Positions 38,664-45,017 of a stretch of DNA of 64,000 bases are shown in pieces (within the stretch, counting starts at the first letter, position 1; every line of letters begins with the position of its first letter). A program made the translations under genes and the position numbers. The stretch comes from Polaromonas sp. YR568 (lineage in GTDB: Bacteria; Pseudomonadota; Gammaproteobacteria; Burkholderiales; Burkholderiaceae_C). A model generated the notes under the pieces. It searched no databases, was not told the origin of the DNA, and saw only the letters and a program-made list of their open reading frames with translations. The stretch is taken from assembly GCA_945878995.1 (NCBI GenBank), contig CAMCUN010000003.1, forward strand, positions 43,007 through 107,006, written 5' to 3'.

Positions 38664-38682
38664 TTGTTCCACAACGGAACAA
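38664..38682. promoter_or_regulatory. 19-bp palindrome, candidate activator binding site
   Basis: TTGTTCC-ACAAC-GGAACAA is a perfect inverted repeat with 7-bp arms. The core TGTTCC-N5-GGAACA recurs in related form (TGTTTC-N5-TGAACA) at 44714-44730 upstream of the TonB receptor. It lies between the two divergent arms, just downstream of the plus-strand -24/-12 element. Confidence 0.55.
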
Positions 38683-38742
38683 AACCGCCCGTGCGGACTT
38701 GCATCTTCAAGCCCTGACAACATCACCAAGGAAAAAAGTGCC

Positions 38743-39699
38743 ATGAGAAAAACAATGATCACTGCCTGGCTGCTGTGCAGCACCTGCCTGAGTGCCCAAG
38801 CCCAGGTGTATGTGTCGAGTGAAAAAGACCATCAAATTTTGGTGCTCGACGCGCAAGGTCAAGCCAGCGGGCGCATTGCGGTGTGCAAGCGGCCGCGCGA
38901 CATGAAGTTCAACACCGCACGCACTGAAATCCTGGTGATTTGCGGCGACAGCAATCAGCTGGGCGTGGTGGACCTGGCCAAACAAATCATGACGCGAACC
39001 GTCTCCTTGGGTGACAGTCCGGAAATGTTTGCGCTGTCGGCAGACGGCAAGATCGCCTATGTGTCGATTGAAGACGAGAACGCCTTGTCGGCCTACGACT
39101 TAAAGAGCGGCAAGGCGCTGTTCAGCATCAAAACCGGGGGCGAACCCGAGGGGGTGTTGGTCACCCCCGACGGCCTGACGGCCTACGTCACGTCAGAAGT
39201 GGCCAACGTGGTTCACCAAGTGGACCTCAAGCAGCGCAAGGTGGTGAAAAACATCAAACTGGGGCAGCGCCCCCGGCGGCTGGCGCTGTCGCCAGACGGG
39301 CGCGAGCTGTGGGTGAGCAACGAGCTGAGCGCCAGCGTGAGCGTGGTGGACACGGCCAGCAGCACCGTCAAAGACACCATCAACTTCAAGCTGACCGGCA
39401 TGCGCTCGACCGACATCACACCGGTGGGCCTGAGCTTCAGCCCCGATGGGGCCAGCGTGTGGGTGGGCTTGGGCAAGGCCAACCATGTGGCGCGCATAGA
39501 CGCCAGCAGCCGCAAGGTGCTGGCCACCGTGCTGGTGGGCAAGCGCGCCTGGGGCCTGGGCTTTAACAAAAGCGGCTCTCAGCTCTACGTGACCAACGGC
39601 ATGTCTGACGATGTGACCCTGGTGGACACCGCCCAAGCCAAAGCCGTGCGCAGCGTGCCCGCAGGTCGGGTGCCGCACAGCGTGCTGGTGCGGGACTGA
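38743..39699 (+). CDS. YVTN beta-propeller protein associated with PQQ-dependent catabolism
   Basis: The 318-residue secreted protein has a signal peptide (about residues 1-20, ending AQA) followed by repeated blades of the YVTN type. Examples are VYVSSEKDHQILVLDAQG, ILVICGDSNQLGVVDLA, AYVSIEDENALSAYDL, AYVTSEVANVVHQVDL and LYVTNGMSDDVTLVDT. It closely resembles the beta-propeller protein usually encoded with PQQ-dependent alcohol dehydrogenases and their ABC transporter. Its precise job is not established. It is the first gene of the plus-strand operon behind a sigma-54-type promoter. Confidence 0.85.
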   Translation: MRKTMITAWLLCSTCLSAQAQVYVSSEKDHQILVLDAQGQASGRIAVCKRPRDMKFNTARTEILVICGDSNQLGVVDLAKQIMTRTVSLGDSPEMFALSADGKIAYVSIEDENALSAYDLKSGKALFSIKTGGEPEGVLVTPDGLTAYVTSEVANVVHQVDLKQRKVVKNIKLGQRPRRLALSPDGRELWVSNELSASVSVVDTASSTVKDTINFKLTGMRSTDITPVGLSFSPDGASVWVGLGKANHVARIDASSRKVLATVLVGKRAWGLGFNKSGSQLYVTNGMSDDVTLVDTAQAKAVRSVPAGRVPHSVLVRD

Positions 39700-39708
39700 A
39701 GGCTGCGC

Positions 39709-40962
39709 ATGCGTTTTGTAATGCTGCGCTGGGTTGGCGCATGGGCCATGGCTGGGGCTGGGGCTTGGGCCGTCAGCCCTGGACTGGCATGGGCCAATCC
39801 GTCACAGGGCAAACCGCTTCCTGGGCAGGCCACCAAGGCAGTCACCACCTCAGCCATCACCGTGGCCGTGGTTTCGGTGGCCGACGATGCACGCCACCTG
39901 CCCCGCCAGCTTGAAAAGCGTTGGCCCGGCCAGCCCCAGGGCCGGCTGCTGGACGCCGCGCGCTTGGGCCTGGCCGACGCGCAGCTGGAACTGCAAGAGG
40001 CCAAGCTCAGTGTGCAGCTGCGCGAGGCGGTGGCCGACCAAGCCAGCGGGCTGGACAAACTCTTGCAACAGCTGCACACAGAGCGCGCCCTCATCTGGCT
40101 GCTGGACTTGCCGCCCGAGCTGATGCCGCAGGCCTTGCACACAGCCCGGCAACTGGGCGTGCTGGCCATCAACCCCAGCAGCCCCCTGGACAGCTTGCGC
40201 AGCCAAGGCTGCGACGCCATGGTGCTGCACACCTACCCCAGCCAGGCCATGCTGGCCGATGCCCTGGCGCAGTACCTGGCCGCACGGTCTTGGCGCCAGG
40301 TGCTGGTGCTGCAAGGCCCGCAGCCCCAAGACCAAGTGCTGACCCAGGCTTGGCAACGCGCTGCCCAGCGCTACGGCATCAAAAACACCCAAACCCGCGC
40401 TTTCAAGTTCAGCAGCGACCCGCGCGAGCGCGATGCGGGCAACCCCCGTTTGCTCACGGCAGACCGCCAGCACGAGGTGGTGGCCGTGTGGGACACCGAA
40501 GGGGATTTCGCCCGCAGCCTGGTCTACGCCACCCAATGGCCGCGCCTCGTGGTGGGCAGCAACGGCCTGGTGGCACTGGCTTGGCACACGCAGTGGGAGC
40601 GCTATGGCGCGCCGCAACTCAACCGGCGCTTTGCCCGCCAAGCCCTGCGACCCATGGCCGGCCAAGACTGGGCCGCGTGGGTGGGCATCAAGGCGCTGGT
40701 GAGTGCGGCCGCCATGCCACCGACCACCACTGCCCCCTCGCCACTGGCCACGCGCTTGCGCTCGGGCGAGGTTCGCATTGATGGCTTCAAGGGCTTGCCC
40801 CTGAGCTTTCGCGCCTGGGACGGCCAGCTGCGCCAACCCATTTTCTTAGGCCATGCCGATGGCGTGGCGGGCACCGCGCCGCTCGACGGCGTGCTGCACC
40901 CGGTGGACACGCTGGACACCCTGGGCCGCGAAGACAAAGAGCAGCCATGCCTCAAGAAATAA
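39709..40962 (+). CDS. Periplasmic binding protein of the PQQ-alcohol-dehydrogenase ABC system
   Basis: The 417-residue protein has an N-terminal signal (to about residue 30) and a periplasmic-binding-protein type I fold without strong ligand motifs (AARSWRQVLVLQGPQPQDQ, VWDTEGDFARSLVYATQWP). Its size, degenerate sequence and position between the beta-propeller and the ABC permease match the binding protein known from PQQ-dependent alcohol dehydrogenase loci. The ligand is unknown. Its 3' end overlaps the permease start by 16 bp. Confidence 0.8.
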   Translation: MRFVMLRWVGAWAMAGAGAWAVSPGLAWANPSQGKPLPGQATKAVTTSAITVAVVSVADDARHLPRQLEKRWPGQPQGRLLDAARLGLADAQLELQEAKLSVQLREAVADQASGLDKLLQQLHTERALIWLLDLPPELMPQALHTARQLGVLAINPSSPLDSLRSQGCDAMVLHTYPSQAMLADALAQYLAARSWRQVLVLQGPQPQDQVLTQAWQRAAQRYGIKNTQTRAFKFSSDPRERDAGNPRLLTADRQHEVVAVWDTEGDFARSLVYATQWPRLVVGSNGLVALAWHTQWERYGAPQLNRRFARQALRPMAGQDWAAWVGIKALVSAAAMPPTTTAPSPLATRLRSGEVRIDGFKGLPLSFRAWDGQLRQPIFLGHADGVAGTAPLDGVLHPVDTLDTLGREDKEQPCLKK

Positions 40963-41783
40963 GCACCAGCCCTGCGCCTTCGGCCCTGCAGCACCGCTTG
41001 CGGGCAGCGCGCGCGGTGGTGGGGCGAGAGATTCACAAATTCCTGCGGCAACCGGCGCGCCTGGGCTCGGCGCTGGTGCGGCCACTGCTGTGGTTTGTGG
41101 TGTTTGCCGCCGGTTTTCACAATGTGTTTGGCGTGTCCATCATCCCGCCCTATGAGACCTATGTGGACTACAAGGAGTACATGCTGCCAGGCCTGTTGGG
41201 CATGATTGCGCTGTTCAACGGCATGCAAAGCTCGCTGTCTTTGGTGTACGACCGCGAGATGGGCCTGATGCGCTTGCTGCTCACCGCGCCCCTGCCCAGG
41301 GCCTGGCTGCTGGGCTTTAAGCTGCTGGCGGCCACCAGCTTGTCGCTGCTGCAAATGCTGGTGTTCTTGGCCATGGCCTGGTTGCTGGGGGTGGACGTGG
41401 TGGCCCTCAATGCGCTGCTGGCCGTACCCGCTATGGCGCTGGCGGCCATGCTGCTGGCGGCCATGGGCTTGGTGCTGTCGGTGCATGTGCGGCAGCTGGA
41501 GAACTTTGCCGGCGCCATGAATTTTGTGATTTTTCCCATGTTCTTCATCAGCTCGGCGCTGTACCCGCTGTGGAAGTTTGAGGAAGCCGGCGCCTGGTGG
41601 TTGGTCAGGCTGGCACATCTCAACCCCTTTACGCAGGCGGTGGAGACCGTTCGTTTTGCCTTGCACGGCCAGCTCTACCTCACGGGCTGGTTCAGTGGGG
41701 TGGTGGGCACGCTGGTGTTTTTTGCGCTGGCCGTGCGCGGCTACGACCCGCAGCGCGGCTGGATGCGCCGTCAAGGCGTGTGA
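40947..41783 (+). CDS. ABC-2 type permease (PedC-like)
   Basis: The 278-residue membrane protein has six hydrophobic helices. It carries ABC-2 permease motifs such as YMLPGLLGMIALFNGMQSSL, DREMGLMRLLLTAPLPR and the C-terminal LAHLNPFTQAVETVRFAL. It resembles PedC, the permease found with phenylethanol/PQQ-alcohol oxidation genes of Pseudomonas. The matching ATPase is at 36766-37548 on the other strand. ABC-2 permeases are usually exporters, so the solute may leave rather than enter the cell. Confidence 0.85.
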   Translation: MPQEISTSPAPSALQHRLRAARAVVGREIHKFLRQPARLGSALVRPLLWFVVFAAGFHNVFGVSIIPPYETYVDYKEYMLPGLLGMIALFNGMQSSLSLVYDREMGLMRLLLTAPLPRAWLLGFKLLAATSLSLLQMLVFLAMAWLLGVDVVALNALLAVPAMALAAMLLAAMGLVLSVHVRQLENFAGAMNFVIFPMFFISSALYPLWKFEEAGAWWLVRLAHLNPFTQAVETVRFALHGQLYLTGWFSGVVGTLVFFALAVRGYDPQRGWMRRQGV

Positions 41784-41786
41784 ACC

Positions 41787-41906
41787 ATGGCCTCATTGGA
41801 ATCGTCTTTGATGGACTTGACGCGCCGCCGCTGGCTGATGGGCGCGGCAGGTGCGGGCGGCGATCAATGGTGCACCATGCATTGGCTCTTCTGGGTGCGC
41901 AGCTGA
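41787..41906 (+). pseudogene. Truncated ORF with a twin-arginine signal (39 aa)
   Basis: Four bases after the permease stop, an ATG opens 39 codons. They contain a textbook Tat start, LTRRRWLMGAAGAGG, and then lose protein character (DQWCTMHWLFWVRS) before a stop. A Tat-exported protein, perhaps a second quinoprotein-relay hydrolase or another PQQ-locus enzyme, seems to have begun here and been cut by a deletion. The 106 bp that follow, up to the metallohydrolase gene, are non-coding. It could instead be a chance ORF. Confidence 0.45.
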
Positions 41907-42012
41907 CTCAAAGTGCAAAACCAGTTCACCCGGCGCAGGAACTGATTTACCGTGAGACACCTTCACCTGAGTCACAAGAATTGACCCTTCGATCCCCAGC
42001 CACCACCACCAC

Positions 42013-43128
42013 ATGCATTCCTTTTTGAGGTCTGTGCCAAGCCCACCGCTCCGAACAGGATTCTGGGCTGGGTTCAAACTGCGCTGTTTTGGCACAGGCT
42101 GGCTTGTTGCTGTGACAGCGTGGCTGGGCTGCACCCTGCCTGCGGTGGTGCTGGCCATGAACTCCGTCCCAGTGCCTGGTACGCCATCGCCTTGCAGCAT
42201 GACGGGTGACGCCGATCCAGCAAGTGCTGCCCATGCACCGCTGCACACCGTGCTGCCCGGTATCGCCGTGCGGCATCCGCATTGGCCCTCGCTGGACACA
42301 AACAGCAGGCCGCACTGGGTCAGCAGCGTGGTGCTCTGGCAAGGGCATCAGGCCGTGGTGCTGGACCCTGGCGCCACACACTGCAGCGGGCTGGAGTTGC
42401 AGCGCGCCATGCTCCGCCTGGCAGGCCAGCCACTCCAGGTGAGTCTGCTCATCAACAGCCACGCCCATGCCGAACAGGTCTTGGCCAACCACGCATGGCA
42501 GGCGCCGGTGGCGGCTTTGGCGGGCACGCAAATGGCCATGCAGCAGCGCTGCGCCGACTGCCTGGCCGCGCTCACTCAAGACTTGGGCGAGCCTGCCCTG
42601 CGCGGCACGCGCATCAAGCTGCCTGAGCAAGTGCTGGAGCACGGGCAACTGGTGCAGGCCGGTGGGAGGCACTGGCAGGTGCTTGAGATGCCCATGGCCC
42701 ACACCCAAAGTGATTTGCTGCTGTGGTCGGCCGACGACGCAGTGTTGCTTGCGGGCGGTCTGATCGATGGCCACCGCCTGGTGCTGGCCCAGGGGCGCGT
42801 GGCAGGGTGGCTGCAAGCCCTTGCGCACATGGAAGCCCTGCAACCACGCTGGCTGATTGGCCAGCACCTGGTGGCAGGGCCTGGGCAAGTTCAAGCGGCC
42901 ATTGGCCAGCAGCGCGAGGCCTTGTGCGACTTGGTGCGGCGCAGCTGGCAAGGGCTGGAGAGCTGGCAAACCGAATCCGAGGTGCTGGCGCAAGCGCCCA
43001 TGCAAGGCAGTGCGGCCGACCGACTCTTGGCGCGCTTTAACTTGGGGCGGGCGTGGCGAGAGATGGAGGCGCTGTGGCTAGGGCAAGAAGCTATGCCGCA
43101 GGCCTGCGCGGGATCAGGCGCTCGTTAA
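42013..43128 (+). CDS. Metallo-beta-lactamase-fold protein, quinoprotein relay type, with altered metal site
   Basis: The 371-residue protein has a hydrophobic export segment (about residues 29-49) and the MBL order of motifs: LINSHAHAEQVLANHAW (residues 147-163), PMAHTQSDLLLW (228-238), AGGLIDGH (247-254) and IGQHLV (282-287). This matches the SoxH-like 'quinoprotein relay system zinc metallohydrolase' group found at PQQ loci. The first motif should read HxHxDH but is HxHxEQ, and the bridging Asp of the third is Gly249, so zinc binding is probably changed or lost. The N-terminus is longer than usual, and the true start may be downstream. Confidence 0.75.
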   Translation: MHSFLRSVPSPPLRTGFWAGFKLRCFGTGWLVAVTAWLGCTLPAVVLAMNSVPVPGTPSPCSMTGDADPASAAHAPLHTVLPGIAVRHPHWPSLDTNSRPHWVSSVVLWQGHQAVVLDPGATHCSGLELQRAMLRLAGQPLQVSLLINSHAHAEQVLANHAWQAPVAALAGTQMAMQQRCADCLAALTQDLGEPALRGTRIKLPEQVLEHGQLVQAGGRHWQVLEMPMAHTQSDLLLWSADDAVLLAGGLIDGHRLVLAQGRVAGWLQALAHMEALQPRWLIGQHLVAGPGQVQAAIGQQREALCDLVRRSWQGLESWQTESEVLAQAPMQGSAADRLLARFNLGRAWREMEALWLGQEAMPQACAGSGAR

Positions 43129-43133
43129 GGCGC

Positions 43134-44402
43134 TCAGCCCCACACATCGGGTGGCAGCTGCTCTTTTTTCCGGTAAATGGTGTTGCGCGAGACACCCAGC
43201 AGCTTGGCGGCCGCCGATACGTTGCCCTTGCATTGGCGCAGCGTCTCGGTCATGGCCTGCAAGGCGACGTCTTGCAGGCGCCCCGCCCCAGGCATGCAAA
43301 TAGGGGAAATAGGCGGGGAGGCAGGCCACATGGCCTTGGGTGACAAATGATTCTCTTGTGGCGCGTGATGCGCTTGAATCGATAGCGACTCAAGGGCTGG
43401 AGACAACCCAACATCAGCAGAAAGCGAGCACACGTCCAAAGGCATGGCCATGTCCTGCGCTGGGCAAGTTGGGAGCGCCATGGCTTCTTGCACCTCTTCT
43501 AAAAAATCGTCGGGCAGGTGCTCCATGCGGATGGTGCCACCGGCGTCGACCATCACGCAGGCGGTGCGCAACATGCTGTGCAGCTGGCGGATGTTGCCCG
43601 GCCAGCGGTAGCGCAAAAACAAGTCCATGACCTCTTTGGACAGGCGCACGGGCTGGCCTGCGCCGCTCAGGCTGCGCAGTATTTTTTGCGCCACTACTGC
43701 AAAGTCGGAACGCTCGCGCAAGGCGGGCAGGCGCACCACCAGGCCATTGAGGCGGTAGTACAGGTCTTGGCGGAAATGGCCTTGCGCCATCAGCGCCTTG
43801 AGGTTGCGGTTGGTGGCGCAAATGAGCATCACGTTCACCTCGTACTCTTTGCCCGAACCCAGCGGCGTGACGCGGCGATCTTGCAGCACACGCAACAAGC
43901 GCGCTTGCAGCTGGGTGGGCATGTCGCCAATTTCGTCAAGAAACAAGGTGCCGCCATGGGCCATTTGGATCTTGCCCGGTGCGCCCCGGCGCTTGGCGCC
44001 CGTGAAGGCGCCCTCCTCGTAGCCAAAGAGTTCTGACTCAATCAGCGCCTCGGGGATGGAGGCGCAGTTGATGGAGACAAACGCCCGCTTGGCCCGCGTG
44101 GAGTCGTGGTGAATGGCCTTGGCCAAAATGTCCTTGCCCGTGCCGGTCTCGCCCAGGACCATGATGGGAATGTCACTGCCCTGCACACGCTCAAGCTTGT
44201 GCAGCACGGCCGCCAACTGCGGATCGCCCGTGTTGAGGTCGTGCAGGCCAGACAGGTTGGAGCGGGCTGTTGGAGCAGCCGAGGCAGCAAAAAGCGCCAC
44301 GTCGACTTGCACCTCGGACGGCAAGGTCGATGACGTGAAGGGTGGCATCGAAGGTGGCGAATACACGGTTGGAGAGGGATGGAGGGTCATCATGGGCGAC
44401 AT
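43134..44402 (-). CDS. Sigma-54-dependent activator (AcoR-like) lacking the sensor region
   Basis: The 422-residue protein has a complete AAA+ domain: Walker A GETGTGKD (84-91), the sigma-54 contact motif GAFTGA (131-136), Walker B GGTLFLDEIGD (150-160) and RWPGNIRQL. A C-terminal Fis-type helix-turn-helix follows (AAAKLLGVSRNTIYRK). AcoR-type activators of this subfamily normally carry some 300 residues of GAF/sensor region in front. Here only about 50 low-complexity residues precede the AAA+ domain. The product may be constitutive. It is convergent with the metallohydrolase gene and lies beside the TonB receptor gene. Confidence 0.88.
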   Translation of the reverse strand: MSPMMTLHPSPTVYSPPSMPPFTSSTLPSEVQVDVALFAASAAPTARSNLSGLHDLNTGDPQLAAVLHKLERVQGSDIPIMVLGETGTGKDILAKAIHHDSTRAKRAFVSINCASIPEALIESELFGYEEGAFTGAKRRGAPGKIQMAHGGTLFLDEIGDMPTQLQARLLRVLQDRRVTPLGSGKEYEVNVMLICATNRNLKALMAQGHFRQDLYYRLNGLVVRLPALRERSDFAVVAQKILRSLSGAGQPVRLSKEVMDLFLRYRWPGNIRQLHSMLRTACVMVDAGGTIRMEHLPDDFLEEVQEAMALPTCPAQDMAMPLDVCSLSADVGLSPALESLSIQAHHAPQENHLSPKAMWPASPPISPICMPGAGRLQDVALQAMTETLRQCKGNVSAAAKLLGVSRNTIYRKKEQLPPDVWG

Positions 44403-44560
44403 GGCAGGAATCGCAAAAGCACATCCTCAGTCCTGTGGCCGCAGCGCAAGCCATGAGCGCTGCCGTGCGGGTGCGACTGCGTGATCAACTCGCGGCGTGC
44501 ATCGAGGTGCAAGGCATACACCGCTGCGGCTGAGGCGATATTCGTGGGCATTCTCAGCAT
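44390..44560 (-). pseudogene. 56-aa ORF resembling the N-terminus of the activator (separate frame)
   Basis: An ATG at 44560 with a strong ribosome site (AAGGAG, 4 bp spacing) opens 56 codons containing RRELITQSHPHGSAHGL. This recalls the 'SHxRSxxxGL' helix that begins AcoR-like regulators. The stop at 44390 overlaps the ATG of the AAA+ ORF (44402) by 13 bp, in a different frame. The simplest reading is that the original regulator lost its sensor domain by an internal deletion that also shifted the frame, leaving its native start and first helix. Translational coupling to the downstream ORF is possible. Confidence 0.5.
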
Positions 44561-44713
44561 GGGGTCTCCTTAGAGACCGGTCACCGCCCATGGCGGTGCC
44601 GATCTGCTTGTCATGGGGCCTTGAAAAAACGCTTGCTCAAGGTTTGAAGGTGTGCCATCGTGGAACGGATTTCTGTCCTTGTTCTGACGCACATCGTATC
44701 TTTCTCAACGTGG

Positions 44714-44730
44714 TGTTTCAGCTTTGAACA
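44714..44730. promoter_or_regulatory. 17-bp palindrome, second candidate activator site
   Basis: TGTTTCAGCTTTGAACA fits TGTTYC-N5-KGAACA, the same pattern as the palindrome at 38665-38681. It lies in the 457-bp non-coding gap between the regulator and the TonB receptor. The gap is AT-richer than its surroundings and contains further GTGTTTCA and TTCAAC half-sites near 44817-44834. Confidence 0.5.
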
Positions 44731-44947
44731 CATGCAATTTGTCGGTCTGTTGAGAGTGTGTTTTTTGTGTCTTGAACAGCGGTTTATTTTTGCGATTTGC
44801 AACATTTCTGTGTGTTCAACTCATCGTGTTTCACAGCCGTCAACGATTGGCCTGACTGCAGTCGGCCAAGGATTGCGGTGTCTGCCACAGGTGCGGGCGC
44901 GGGCTCTTGAAACGACGCTGCAAGCACTGCGCAACAACGACAAAATG

Positions 44948-44962
44948 TGGGCCAGCGATGGC
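44948..44962 (+). promoter_or_regulatory. Weak -24/-12-like element upstream of the TonB receptor
   Basis: TGGGCCAGCGATGGC has the invariant GG and GC with the required 10-bp spacing but otherwise matches poorly. A closer-looking sequence, CGGCCAAGGATTGC at 44863-44876, is one base too short. Either would be downstream of the palindrome at 44714, as expected for a sigma-54 enhancer arrangement. Confidence 0.25.
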
Positions 44963-45017
44963 CACCGATGCATCCGCTTGATGGCACCCTCACCACAAAA
45001 AACACCAGGAGACTTCC

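Noticed and set aside
44863..44876. CGGCCAAGGATTGC as the sigma-54 promoter of the TonB receptor
   Set aside because: The GG and GC are 9 bp apart, one short of the required 10, so it was not used as the main call.
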